Assembly: GCF_011516935.1 (NCBI RefSeq)
Contig: NZ_WOTF01000001.1
Coordinates: 434,001 to 498,000 of the forward strand
From: Acetobacter farinalis
Lineage (GTDB): Bacteria; Pseudomonadota; Alphaproteobacteria; Acetobacterales; Acetobacteraceae
Length of the DNA stretch: 64,000 bases
Reading direction: 5' to 3'
Positions within the stretch are counted from its first letter, which is position 1; each line of letters begins with the position of its first letter. The translations under genes and the position numbers were made by a program. Positions 43,180-52,233 of this stretch are shown here, in pieces. Under the pieces are notes generated by a model that searched no databases, had not been told where the DNA came from, and saw only the letters and a program-made list of their open reading frames with translations.

Positions 43180-43214
43180 AAAAACCGGCGGCTGAAAACA
43201 GCGCGCCGGTTTTT
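43180..43214 (-). terminator. Terminator of the aldehyde dehydrogenase operon
   Basis: AAAAACCGGCG / CGCCGGTTTTT, a perfect 11-bp stem with a 13-nt loop and T-runs in both directions. Reading leftward it follows the molybdopterin subunit gene by about 35 nt. Confidence 0.85.
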
Positions 43215-43248
43215 GTAACCCGTTTATCCGTTCAGGAAAAAACCTGCT

Positions 43249-45573
43249 TTATGCGGGTGTTTTCTCAGAAAGACCTTTCAGGACATCCGCGGGGCGGATG
43301 GGCTGGTGGCGCACACGGACACCCACGGCATTGAACACGGCATTGGCAATGGCCGCACCAATGGTGGTCACACCGGGCTCACCCAGCCCCATGGGCTTTT
43401 CGGTGCTTGCAACAAACTCGATATCCATATCCGGGGTGTCGGGAAGGCGCAGCGGTGTGTAGGTGTTCAGATTGCGGTCCCGCACCATGCCGTTTTCGAT
43501 TTCGGTGTTCTCAAACAGCGCCATGCTCAGGCCCCACAGAGCGCCGCCTTCCGTCTGGGCCATGGCGCCATCCGGGTCTACAATGGTCCCGGCATCCAGC
43601 ACCAGCCAGATTTTCTGGCAGGTTACAGCACCCGTCTTGCGGTCAACATGCACCTGTACCGCGCCTGCCGTCCATGTCGGCATGGCGCGTTCCTGCCCGA
43701 AGGTGGTGGCAATGCCAATGGCCGTATCCGCGGGCAGTTGCGTTTTGCCGTATCCGCATTTTTCAACCAGACGCTTGAGCACATTAGCCTGTCGGCTTGC
43801 GCCACCCACGGAGTCCGGGGCCTTGCCTGCATTGCGGCCTTTGGCGGTCAGCAGGGAGAGGCGGAAGTCAACGGGGTCATGCCCCAACTCATGTGCCAGC
43901 TCATCCATAAACGCTTCAAGTGCCCAGGGTGTCCAGCCGGAACTTACGGAACGCAGCCAGCCGGGGCGGAAAGTAGCATCGGCCAGATCATTATCTAGTG
44001 CGCGAACGCGCATCGGGCCAACATCATACCAATGGTCAGCGCCAGCAATGGCGAACTGATCATACGGCTTGCCGTCGGCGCCTTTTTCCATGAAGGCCGC
44101 AGCCATCACGCGGGTGGGCCAGCCTGCCGAGGCATGGTGCTGCCAACCCTTGAGATTTTTCTGCTCATCCAGAGCCACGCGCACGGTCTGGATGGATGGG
44201 GAGCGGAGGGAGTCAAACTGCACATCATCCGAGCGGGTCAGGATTAGTTTGACAGGCTTGCCATCCAGCGCCTTGGAAATCAGCGCGGCGGGTACTGCGT
44301 AGTCTCCATTCAGGCGTCGGCCGAAGCCGCCACCCAGCAGGTAGGTGCGCATGACAACATCTGTTTCCTTGACCTGAAGCGCCTTGGCGATAACAGGCAG
44401 GAAAAGAGACTGCCACTGGTTCCCGCAATGGATTTCCCATTTGCCATCCTGCAGGCGAGCCAGAGCGTTCAGGGGCTCAAGCTGGTAATGCAGCACGGAG
44501 GCGCAGGTATAGGTGCGCTCGAACACCTGTTTGGCACTGCTGAAGGCGGCATCCACGCCTTCATCATTGAATACGCAGGAGCCGCCGGTTTTCTCGGCAA
44601 TCTGCTTGCGGCCATGTTCGATAATGTCTTTTTCCGAAACATGAGCCGTCTCGCCCGGTGTCCAGACGACTTTCAGCGCATCTGTCGCGCGGATGGCGGC
44701 AGGGTAGGACGAGGCCAGTACGGCAACCCAGCCCGGCACGGTTTCGGACGGATCTTCCAGAACGATATAGCGCAGATAGCCCTTGATCTTTTTGGCGTCC
44801 GTATCGTCCACCGAAACAACCTTGGAGCCATAGCGGGTGGGCGGCATTTTGGGTCGTGCATAGACCATACCGTCCAGCTTGGCATCAATGCCGTAAATGG
44901 CAGCGCCAGTGGTTTTGGCCGGAATATCCAGCGCCTTGACTTCCTTGCCGATCAGGCGGCGTTCGGACGCAGGCTTGAGCGGCAGCTTTGCCATCTCCTC
45001 CGGGCTGAAGGCGCGGGTGGGGCGGGCGTGGCTGACAATATCGCCAAAGGAGATGGAGCGGCTTCCGGCAATCACGCGGCCATTGCGCGCAATGCAGTTG
45101 GCGGGGGAGGTGCCAAGCAGTTTGGCGCCTTCTTCCACCAGCACGGTGCGGGCCGCGGCTCCGGCCTGACGGAAGATGTCCCATGTCATCCACACGGACC
45201 ATGATCCACCGGTAACCATCAGGCCCCATTTGGGGTCTGTATCCACATAGGTGATGCGGACTTTGTCCCAGTCGGCTTCCATTTCGTCCGCAATGATACG
45301 GGCGAGGGCGGTGCCGACATGCTGGCCCATTTCCGCGCGGATGATGTTGACGTTCACCACCCCATCCGGCCCGATGGCGCACCAGATGGTGGGTTCAAAC
45401 GCGCCATTGCCGGGCAGGCTGGCGTTCTGCGGGAAGGTCTGGGCCGCGCCAGCTTCACGCGTGAAACCGAACATGAGGGCCGAGCCGAGGCCCGTCAGCA
45501 GAACACCACGGCGGGAAAGGCCTCGGCCTGCCGCGCGGTCCTGCCGCGCCGCAATGCGTTCAAGTTTACCCAT
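43249..45573 (-). CDS. Aldehyde dehydrogenase molybdopterin-binding large subunit (xanthine oxidase family)
   Basis: 774 residues from the ATG at 45571-45573 (GAGGAG just upstream; overlap of 8 nt with the 2Fe-2S gene). A twin-arginine signal (GLSRRGVLLTGLGSALMFGF) indicates Tat export. The Mo-cofactor domains have GGGFGRRLNGDY, AEMGQHVGTALARI and a final GLGEPGVTTIGAAIANA with the catalytic Glu. With the 2Fe-2S and cytochrome c subunits it forms the periplasm-facing enzyme oxidising aldehydes such as acetaldehyde to acids and feeding electrons to ubiquinone. Isoquinoline oxidoreductase-like specificity cannot be excluded. Confidence 0.88.
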   Translation of the reverse strand: MGKLERIAARQDRAAGRGLSRRGVLLTGLGSALMFGFTREAGAAQTFPQNASLPGNGAFEPTIWCAIGPDGVVNVNIIRAEMGQHVGTALARIIADEMEADWDKVRITYVDTDPKWGLMVTGGSWSVWMTWDIFRQAGAAARTVLVEEGAKLLGTSPANCIARNGRVIAGSRSISFGDIVSHARPTRAFSPEEMAKLPLKPASERRLIGKEVKALDIPAKTTGAAIYGIDAKLDGMVYARPKMPPTRYGSKVVSVDDTDAKKIKGYLRYIVLEDPSETVPGWVAVLASSYPAAIRATDALKVVWTPGETAHVSEKDIIEHGRKQIAEKTGGSCVFNDEGVDAAFSSAKQVFERTYTCASVLHYQLEPLNALARLQDGKWEIHCGNQWQSLFLPVIAKALQVKETDVVMRTYLLGGGFGRRLNGDYAVPAALISKALDGKPVKLILTRSDDVQFDSLRSPSIQTVRVALDEQKNLKGWQHHASAGWPTRVMAAAFMEKGADGKPYDQFAIAGADHWYDVGPMRVRALDNDLADATFRPGWLRSVSSGWTPWALEAFMDELAHELGHDPVDFRLSLLTAKGRNAGKAPDSVGGASRQANVLKRLVEKCGYGKTQLPADTAIGIATTFGQERAMPTWTAGAVQVHVDRKTGAVTCQKIWLVLDAGTIVDPDGAMAQTEGGALWGLSMALFENTEIENGMVRDRNLNTYTPLRLPDTPDMDIEFVASTEKPMGLGEPGVTTIGAAIANAVFNAVGVRVRHQPIRPADVLKGLSEKTPA

Positions 45574-46039
45574 TGGACTTCTCCTCACGCATGGCGGCGG
45601 CGGCTTTCTTGATGGCCTTGCGGATGCGGATATAGGTCATGCAGCGGCACAGGCTGCCGCCCATCACGCCATCAATTTCCTCATCCGTCGGGTCCGGATA
45701 GTCTTTCAGCAGGCTTACGGCCTGCATGATCTGGCCGGACTGGCAGTAGCCACACTGTGGTACCTGAATATCCCGCCATGCCTGCTGCACGGGGTGCTCA
45801 CCCTCGGGGTGCAGCCCTTCAATGGTGGTGATTTCAGCGCCTTCAATGGCGCTGACGGGGGTAATGCAGGAGCGGGTGGCGCGGCCCCCCACATGCACCG
45901 TGCACGCCCCGCATTGGCCCACGCCGCACCCGAACTTGGTGCCGGTCTGGTCCAGCTCATCACGCAGGGCCCAGAGCAGGGGGGTATCGTCTGGCACATC
46001 GACGGAAACGTCACGGCCATTGAGTTTGAACTTGATCAT
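45566..46039 (-). CDS. Aldehyde dehydrogenase (2Fe-2S) small subunit
   Basis: 157 residues. Two [2Fe-2S] domains are present: a plant-ferredoxin type (GCGVGQCGACTVHVGG, with Cys ligands around 38-46 and 58) and a helical type (QCGYCQSGQIMQ and GGSLCRCMTYIRIRKAI). This is the XdhC/CoxS/IorA-type subunit that moves electrons from Mo to the cytochrome subunit. It is the middle gene of the operon, 20 nt after the cytochrome gene. Confidence 0.93.
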   Translation of the reverse strand: MIKFKLNGRDVSVDVPDDTPLLWALRDELDQTGTKFGCGVGQCGACTVHVGGRATRSCITPVSAIEGAEITTIEGLHPEGEHPVQQAWRDIQVPQCGYCQSGQIMQAVSLLKDYPDPTDEEIDGVMGGSLCRCMTYIRIRKAIKKAAAAMREEKSNG

Positions 46040-46059
46040 GAGTGGCTCCGTGTGCCGTC

Positions 46060-47391
46060 TTAGTGAGAAGAATTGACGGGGATGGTTTTGACGGTTTTGC
46101 GAATGTCCGCAGCTTTCTTCTCAAGATCTTTCCATGGCGGCAGCGTTGTACGCGTGCGGCGCAGATAAGCGGCAATACGGGCCATGTCCGCATCGGACAG
46201 GGCGTTATAGAAGCTGGGCATGGCCACGCCGGACTGGCCTTCTTCAGCCGTCAGGCCGTGCAGCATGACCTGAAAGAGGTTTGTCGGTTCATCCAGCCAC
46301 AGGGCATTGTTCAGCGCCAGTTCCGGGCGGCCCAGAACGGGTGTGGGGGCTGCGTTGTAATGGCATGCGCCACATGCGCCCTGATACAGGCGGGCATCCG
46401 GGTCCAGCGTGTTCGGGCCGACCAGATCTGTTTTTGACTGCTCCATGGCGCGGGCAAGGGCGGCCTTGTCATGCCCCTGGCGTTCTGCTGCGTGGTCTAC
46501 GTCCGCAAAATAATGGGCAATGGCATGCACATCATACTCAGGCACCTGAGAGAGGAAGCGGTGGGGCACGGGAGACATCGGGCCACCAGCCGGGCCATGC
46601 AGCGGTGCCACGCCAAAGCGCAGGTACTGGTAAAGCTCGTCTTCCGTCCAGGTGGTCGGGGTGGGGTTCTTCTCGTTCAGCGGAGGGGCAATCCAGGCAT
46701 CCACAACCGCGCCGTCATACATGGAGCCCTTCTTTTCAGCGCCCATGATGTTGCGGGGCGTGTGGCACGCGCCGCAGTGCGCATTGCCTTCGGCCAGATA
46801 GGCTCCGCGGTTCCACAGCGCGTCATGGCTGGGGTCGGGTTTATAGACACCGGGTGTGAAGAACATCAGCTTCCAGCCAGCCTGGAAAATACGCAGGCTG
46901 AGGGGGAAGGGCAGTTCATTCGGGCGGCGGGGCATATGCACAGCGGGCCGTGTCATCAGGTAGGCATACAGATCAGAAATGTCCTGATCCGTCATTTTTG
47001 TGAAATGATCGTAGGGGAAGGCGGGGATGAGATGCACGCCCTTGCGGGAGACACCAAGGCGCAGGGAGCGGCGCAGGGCGTCTTCAGACCATGTGCCAAT
47101 GCCCATTTCCGGGTCCGGGGTGATGTTGGAGGAGTAAATGGCCCCGAACGGGGTGTCCATCCGGTAATCCCCGGCGAGTTCCGGGCCGCCGCCATTGTCT
47201 GTGCGGGTATGGCATTCCGCGCAGTAGCCTTCCGCCGCAACAATGCGGCCTCGCTCGATCTGTTCGGCCGAGAAGCTGCTGGCCGCCGGCCGCTCTATCG
47301 GAGCAATTGGCGGATACCACGCATAATATAGAAACCCGAGTCCACCCAGGACACCAGCCCCGACTGCTCCTGCTAAGAGACGTTTGATCAC
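46060..47391 (-). CDS. Cytochrome c subunit of the aldehyde/alcohol dehydrogenase complex (triheme)
   Basis: 443 residues from the GTG at 47389-47391 with GGGGG about 5 nt upstream; the frame is open 23 codons further. An N-terminal membrane anchor (LLAGAVGAGVLGGLGFLYYAWYP) is followed by three CxxCH heme sites (CAECH, CGACH, CGACH) in three cytochrome c domains. It delivers electrons from the Fe-S subunit to ubiquinone. It is the first gene of the three-gene operon; the order cytochrome, 2Fe-2S, molybdopterin subunit is consistent with acetic acid bacterial aldehyde dehydrogenases. Confidence 0.9.
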   Translation of the reverse strand: MIKRLLAGAVGAGVLGGLGFLYYAWYPPIAPIERPAASSFSAEQIERGRIVAAEGYCAECHTRTDNGGGPELAGDYRMDTPFGAIYSSNITPDPEMGIGTWSEDALRRSLRLGVSRKGVHLIPAFPYDHFTKMTDQDISDLYAYLMTRPAVHMPRRPNELPFPLSLRIFQAGWKLMFFTPGVYKPDPSHDALWNRGAYLAEGNAHCGACHTPRNIMGAEKKGSMYDGAVVDAWIAPPLNEKNPTPTTWTEDELYQYLRFGVAPLHGPAGGPMSPVPHRFLSQVPEYDVHAIAHYFADVDHAAERQGHDKAALARAMEQSKTDLVGPNTLDPDARLYQGACGACHYNAAPTPVLGRPELALNNALWLDEPTNLFQVMLHGLTAEEGQSGVAMPSFYNALSDADMARIAAYLRRTRTTLPPWKDLEKKAADIRKTVKTIPVNSSH

Positions 47392-47930
47392 TCTACCCCC
47401 AATCCTGTGCGCACGACAGCCAGCCGGAGCTGTTAGGCTGAAACATTCAGCTCCCTCCATGGGGAAGGCCCTGAATCTACCGTCGGAAGGCCTGCTATTT
47501 CATATAGGACGAAACCTATCTGGATTTGGCCTGCAAATAAACGCATAGGCCTTTGCGGGAAGCGGTAAAATCTGAATAAGATTTATTTGGAACACGAGAA
47601 TGTGACGCAAAATAGCCGATTTTCTCTTTTGAGTGTATTTTTCTATATACGGACAGGGGCTGTTTTGCATGAATGCCATGCGCCAGCAGCGTAATGGAGG
47701 GGCGTGTTCAGGCGCGATTTTCCAGTTCCGCAAGGTTTGGTGAAGATGTGGTAATGGGGTCTGTCATGCGTCTGCCCGAAAAATCCTGGCCAGATGCCGC
47801 TTGAAAGTCCGGGGGGTTTCCTTTATGTGAGCCCCTTCGCTACACGCGTCCGGGCTTGTGGGGCATGCCTGGCCGTGTTTTGCAGCTCTGGTGACAGAGA
47901 GGCGCGGTTCGAGCTTTCAGGAGTAAAGAA
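47392..47930. other. Divergent intergenic with rpmI leader
   Basis: About 540 bases between the cytochrome gene and rpmI. The left part is AT-rich and probably holds the operon promoters. The right part (47788-47899) can fold into a long helix and two hairpins and is described separately. Confidence 0.5.
47788..47899 (+). promoter_or_regulatory. Possible structured leader of rpmI-rplT
   Basis: GGCCAGATGCC (47788-47798) can pair with GGCAT-GC-CTGGCC (47862-47874), an 11-bp helix with a 2-nt bulge. It encloses AGCCC/GGGCT (47830-47834 with 47852-47856). A CTCTG-gtga-CAGAG hairpin (47886-47899) follows, 31 nt before the start codon. GCCCC at 47831 can also pair with GGGGC at 47860, competing with the outer helix. 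Autoregulation by L20 is known for this operon elsewhere; here it is inference. Confidence 0.35.
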
Positions 47931-48134
47931 ATGCCCAAGATGAAGACCAAATCGTCGGTCAAGAAGCGGTTCAAAATCACCGCGACCGGCAAGGTGCTCT
48001 CAGGTCCGTGCGGTAAACGCCACGGCATGATCAAGCGTCCGCAGAAAATGAAGCGCACCAACCGTGGCGCACAGGTGATGACACCGCAGGACGGTCGTAC
48101 CGTCAAGCAGTGGGCACCCTACGGGCTGGTTTGA
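47931..48134 (+). CDS. rpmI: 50S ribosomal protein L35
   Basis: 67 residues with the L35 pattern [23 protein letters not shown] and [19 protein letters not shown] lies 8 nt before the ATG. It is co-transcribed with rplT (14-nt gap). Confidence 0.98.
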   Translation: MPKMKTKSSVKKRFKITATGKVLSGPCGKRHGMIKRPQKMKRTNRGAQVMTPQDGRTVKQWAPYGLV

Positions 48135-48148
48135 GGAGCATCTGAGAT

Positions 48149-48508
48149 ATGGCACGTGTAAAACGCGGTGTAACCACCCATGCCCGCCACAAAAAAGTTC
48201 TGGACATGTCCAAGGGCTTCCGTGGCCGGTCTTCCACAAACTATCGCATTGCGCTGGAACGCCTTGAAAAGTCTCTCCAGTACGCATACCGCGACCGCCG
48301 GAACAAGAAGCGCGAATTCCGCGCTCTGTGGATCCAGCGTATCAATGCCGCCGTGCGTGAGCATGGCCTGACCTACAGCCGTTTCATCAACGGTCTGGCC
48401 AAGGCTGGCATTGAAATCGACCGTAAGGTTCTGGCCGCCATCGCTTATGATGACGCCGTGACGTTTGCGGAAATCGTGAAGAAAGCCCAGGCCGCTCTGG
48501 CTGCCTGA
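48149..48508 (+). CDS. rplT: 50S ribosomal protein L20
   Basis: 119 residues, starting [20 protein letters not shown] and containing [24 protein letters not shown], both standard L20 segments. L20 is essential for early 50S assembly and is a translational autoregulator in several bacteria. A terminator follows. Confidence 0.98.
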   Translation: MARVKRGVTTHARHKKVLDMSKGFRGRSSTNYRIALERLEKSLQYAYRDRRNKKREFRALWIQRINAAVREHGLTYSRFINGLAKAGIEIDRKVLAAIAYDDAVTFAEIVKKAQAALAA

Positions 48509-48533
48509 GGCTTCTGGCCGATTTGCCCCGAAG

Positions 48534-48560
48534 AGGCCGTCCGCAAGGGCGGCCTTTTTT
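48534..48560 (+). terminator. Terminator after rplT
   Basis: AGGCCGTCC / GGGCGGCCT stem with a GCAA tetraloop and a T-run. It should give partial termination before pheS. Confidence 0.85.
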
Positions 48561-48653
48561 GTTTTGCGGGTTGTTTTTCCGGCTAAGGGGTTTTCTCTGC
48601 GCTGCGGAGAGGCTATCCGCCCCATAGCGTTTCCCCCTCTCGTGTGAGGTTTC

Positions 48654-49724
48654 ATGAGCGACGATCTTGAGATTCTCCGGCAGGATGTTCTGTCGGAACT
48701 GGCTGGTGCGGCCGATATGCGGGCATGGGATGCCGTGCGTGTGGGCACTCTGGGTAAATCAGGCCGCCTGACGGCGTTGCTCAAGGCTCTGGGGAAAATG
48801 GAGCCGGAGGAACGCAAGGTACGTGGCGTGGCGCTGAACCGCCTGCGTGATGATCTGACACGGGCGATTGAAAGCCGTGGGCAGGCTCTGGAAGCCGCGG
48901 CTCTGGAAGCGCGTCTGGTGGCCGAGCGGGTGGATGTCACCTTGCCGCCGCCCGCGCAGGTGCAGGGGGCTATTCATCCTATCAGCCGGGCCATGGAGGA
49001 AATGACCGCCATTTTCGGGGCCATGGGCTTCAGTGTGGCGGAAGGGCCGGATATCGAGACGGACTGGCACAATTTTTCCGCCCTGAACACGCCGGCCCAC
49101 CACCCGGCCCGGACAGACCATGATACGTTCTATCTGCCGCCCGTGCCGGGGCTGGATGTTGCGCGTGTGCTGCGCACCCAGACATCCGGTGTGCAGATCC
49201 GCACCATGCTGAGCCAGAAGCCGCCCTTCCGGGTGATCTGCCCCGGTCGCACCTATCGTGCGGACCATGACGCAACGCACTCCCCCATGTTCCATCAGTG
49301 TGAAGGTCTGGTTGTGGGGAAGGGGGTTACGCTGGGGCACCTGAAAGGCTGCCTGATCGAATTCCTGCGGGTGTTTTTTGACAAGCCGGATCTGCCGGTG
49401 CGTTTCCGCTCCTCCTATTTCCCGTTTACCGAGCCGTCCATGGAAGTGGATATCGGCTGGTCCCGCCGCACGGGGGAAATTGGCGGCGGAGAAGACTGGC
49501 TGGAAGTGCTGGGGTCCGGCATGGTGCATGCCCGCGTGCTGGCAAACTGCGGGCTGGACCCGCGTGAATGGCAGGGCTTTGCCTTCGGGATGGGTATTGA
49601 ACGTCTGGCCATGCTGAAGAACGGCATTCCGGATCTGCGTTCGTTTTATGAGAGTGATATCCGCTGGCTGCGCCATTACGGGTCTGACCCGCTTGCGCCC
49701 GCACTGCTGCACGAGGGGGTGTGA
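48654..49724 (+). CDS. pheS: Phenylalanine--tRNA ligase alpha subunit
   Basis: 356 residues. N-terminal coiled coil (about 1-90), then the class II catalytic core: motif 2 PPFRVICPGRTYRADHDATHSPMFHQCEGLVV and motif 3 GFAFGMGIERLAML. Together with PheT it charges tRNA-Phe as an alpha2-beta2 heterotetramer. The next start follows 4 nt after the stop codon. Confidence 0.98.
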   Translation: MSDDLEILRQDVLSELAGAADMRAWDAVRVGTLGKSGRLTALLKALGKMEPEERKVRGVALNRLRDDLTRAIESRGQALEAAALEARLVAERVDVTLPPPAQVQGAIHPISRAMEEMTAIFGAMGFSVAEGPDIETDWHNFSALNTPAHHPARTDHDTFYLPPVPGLDVARVLRTQTSGVQIRTMLSQKPPFRVICPGRTYRADHDATHSPMFHQCEGLVVGKGVTLGHLKGCLIEFLRVFFDKPDLPVRFRSSYFPFTEPSMEVDIGWSRRTGEIGGGEDWLEVLGSGMVHARVLANCGLDPREWQGFAFGMGIERLAMLKNGIPDLRSFYESDIRWLRHYGSDPLAPALLHEGV

Positions 49725-49728
49725 GAAA

Positions 49729-52188
49729 ATGAAATTTACGCTTTCATGGCTGTATGACCATCTGGAAACCTCGGCCACGGTTGAGGAAATCTGTGCGCGG
49801 CTGAACCAGATTGGCCTTGAGGTGGAAGGGGTTGAAAAACCCGGCGCGGCGCTGGAGCCGTTTCTGACCGCCCGTATTCTGGAAGCCACCCAGCACCCGA
49901 ATGCAGACCGCCTTCAGGTCTGCCGTGTGGATGCCGGGCCGGGCATGACGGATGTGCAGGTTGTGTGTGGTGCGCCCAACGCGCGGGCGGGGCTGTCCGT
50001 TATTTTTGCAAAGCCGGGCACGTATGTGCCGGGGCTGGATATCACCATCAAGGAAGGCAAGATCCGCGGAGAGGCCAGCGGCGGCATGCTGTGCTCCCTG
50101 CGTGAGTTGGGGCTGGGTGAGGACACCGGCGGCATTGCTGAACTGCCTGAGGACACGCTGCCCGGCCAGTCCTACGCGGATTTCGCGGGGCTGGACGATG
50201 TGGTGATTGAAATTGCCGTCACCCCTAACCGGGGTGATGCCCTGAGTGTGCGGGGCATTGCGCGTGACCTTGCCGCCGCCGGACTTGGGACACTGCGCCC
50301 ATGGATGGCTGAGACTGTGGAGGGAACATTTGCCTCTCCCGTGATCTGGGAAAACACGTACCCGGAAGCCTGCCCCTGGGTGCTGGGCCGCACGGTGCGG
50401 GGCGTGAAGAACGGCCCCAGCCCGGAATGGCTTCGCCGCAAGCTGGAAAGCGTTGGCCTGCGTTCCATTTCCACGCTGGTGGATATTACCAATTACTTCT
50501 GCTTTGATCTGGGCAGGCCGCTGCATGTCTTTGATGTTAAAAAGCTTTCCGGTGGCCGTCTGACCCTCTGCCGCGGGGCTGGGGAAACGTTCACAGCACT
50601 GGACGGGCAGGAATACACAGTCACCCCTGAAGAGTGTGTGATTACCGATGCCAATGGCGTGCAGTCCGTTGCAGGGATCATGGGCGGAGCAGCTTCCGGC
50701 GCGGATGAGGGCACGACGGATGTGTTCATTGAATGCGCGCTGTTTGACCCTGTGCTGATTGCGCTGAGCAGCCGCCGTCTGGGGATGTCATCTGACTCCA
50801 GCTATCGGTTTGAACGCGGAGTGGACCCGGCTTTGCCGGTTGCGGCCATGGAGGCGGCAACCCGCATGATTCTTGATCTGTGCGGGGGTGAGGCGAGTGA
50901 GGTGGTTTCCGCCGGTGCCCAGCCAGCCTGGCAGCGGGAAGCCGTGCTGCGGTTCAGCCGGGTGCAGGATCTGGGTGGCCTGGCTGTGCCTGCGCGGGAA
51001 AGTGTTTCCCTGCTGGAAAAGCTGGGGTTTGAGGTTCAGGAACAGACAGACACCTTCGTGCGGGCCAGTGTGCCCTCTTGGCGAAATGACATTGCCCAGA
51101 CCCCGGTTCTGGCTCAAGGGCGGGATCTGCCGGCTGATCAGGCCGCCCGTGCGGCTGAAGGCGTTGCGCAGAGTGAAGCTGAGAGTGATCTGGTGGAAGA
51201 AGTGCTGCGCCTGAAGGGGCTGGATGCGGTGCCGCCGGTGCCGCTGCCGCCCGTAAGCGTGGTGCCGGGTGTGGCGCTCACCCCCCGGCAGGTGCGCACG
51301 GCCCAAGCCCGCCGGGTGCTGGCCGCGCGCGGGCTGGTGGAAACAGTCGGGTTTTCTTTTGTCTCGCACGAAGATGCCCTGCGCTTCGGCGGAGCGCCGG
51401 AAGCCTTGCGTCTGCTGAACCCCATTGCGTCTGATCTGGACCAGATGCGCCCGACCCCCATGGTCAATCTGGTTGCGGCCAGCCATCGGAATGCCGCGCG
51501 TGGCTGGGCGGATATTGGCCTGTTTGAAATCGGAGCCGGGTTCTCTGAAGAGGGGCAGCAGTTGATTGCCGCCGGGGTGCGGTGTGGCCACACGCCGCGG
51601 TACCCGGGGCAGGCCAGCACGCCTGTCTCTCTGTGGTCCGCCCGGGCGGATGCGCTGGAGTTGCTTGCGCAGCTTGGTGTGGTGGCTGATGGGTTGAGCA
51701 CAACGCCGGATGCACCGTCCTGGTATCACCCGGGCCGGTCTGGCGTGCTGCGTCAGGGACCGAAAATGGTGCTGGGGTATTTTGGTGAACTGCATCCGTC
51801 TCTGCTTCAGGCGGAAGGGATTGATGTGCCGGTTGTCGGCTTTGAAATCCTGCTGGATGCGGTGCCGGAGCCGAAGAAGCGCCGCAAGGCAGCGCCCAGG
51901 CTTTCAGCCTTCCAGCCTGTCCGCCGTGATTTTGCTTTTGTGGTTGCGCGTGATGTGCCGGGTGAAAAGCTGCTGAAGGCTGTAAAGGGTGCGGACCGCA
52001 CTCTGGTGGCCGATGTCAGCCTTTTTGACCTGTATGAAGGCGAGCATGTGCCGGAAGGTTATCGGTCCATGGGGGTGGAAGTGACCCTGCAACCCGTGGA
52101 AAAAAGCCTGACAGATGCGGAACTGGATGCCGTGTCCGAACGCATTGTGGCCGCTGTGGCCAAGGCAACAGGGGCAACCCTGCGCTAG
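49729..52188 (+). CDS. pheT: Phenylalanine--tRNA ligase beta subunit
   Basis: 819 residues from the ATG at 49729. The N-terminal tRNA-binding domain has RILEATQHPNADRLQVCRVD (about 45-65), then B3/B4 editing, B5 and the C-terminal anticodon-binding domain (FDLYEGEHVPEGYRSMGVEVTLQP). Residues about 455-482, between VPSWRNDI and DLVEEVLRLKGLD, form an extra Ala/Gln-rich stretch of about 27 residues not usual in this conserved region. Function is expected to be normal. Confidence 0.97.
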   Translation: MKFTLSWLYDHLETSATVEEICARLNQIGLEVEGVEKPGAALEPFLTARILEATQHPNADRLQVCRVDAGPGMTDVQVVCGAPNARAGLSVIFAKPGTYVPGLDITIKEGKIRGEASGGMLCSLRELGLGEDTGGIAELPEDTLPGQSYADFAGLDDVVIEIAVTPNRGDALSVRGIARDLAAAGLGTLRPWMAETVEGTFASPVIWENTYPEACPWVLGRTVRGVKNGPSPEWLRRKLESVGLRSISTLVDITNYFCFDLGRPLHVFDVKKLSGGRLTLCRGAGETFTALDGQEYTVTPEECVITDANGVQSVAGIMGGAASGADEGTTDVFIECALFDPVLIALSSRRLGMSSDSSYRFERGVDPALPVAAMEAATRMILDLCGGEASEVVSAGAQPAWQREAVLRFSRVQDLGGLAVPARESVSLLEKLGFEVQEQTDTFVRASVPSWRNDIAQTPVLAQGRDLPADQAARAAEGVAQSEAESDLVEEVLRLKGLDAVPPVPLPPVSVVPGVALTPRQVRTAQARRVLAARGLVETVGFSFVSHEDALRFGGAPEALRLLNPIASDLDQMRPTPMVNLVAASHRNAARGWADIGLFEIGAGFSEEGQQLIAAGVRCGHTPRYPGQASTPVSLWSARADALELLAQLGVVADGLSTTPDAPSWYHPGRSGVLRQGPKMVLGYFGELHPSLLQAEGIDVPVVGFEILLDAVPEPKKRRKAAPRLSAFQPVRRDFAFVVARDVPGEKLLKAVKGADRTLVADVSLFDLYEGEHVPEGYRSMGVEVTLQPVEKSLTDAELDAVSERIVAAVAKATGATLR

Positions 52189-52233
52189 GCGGGGCGGCTG
52201 GTGGAACTCAAAGGCAAGAGCGGAGCAACGGGC

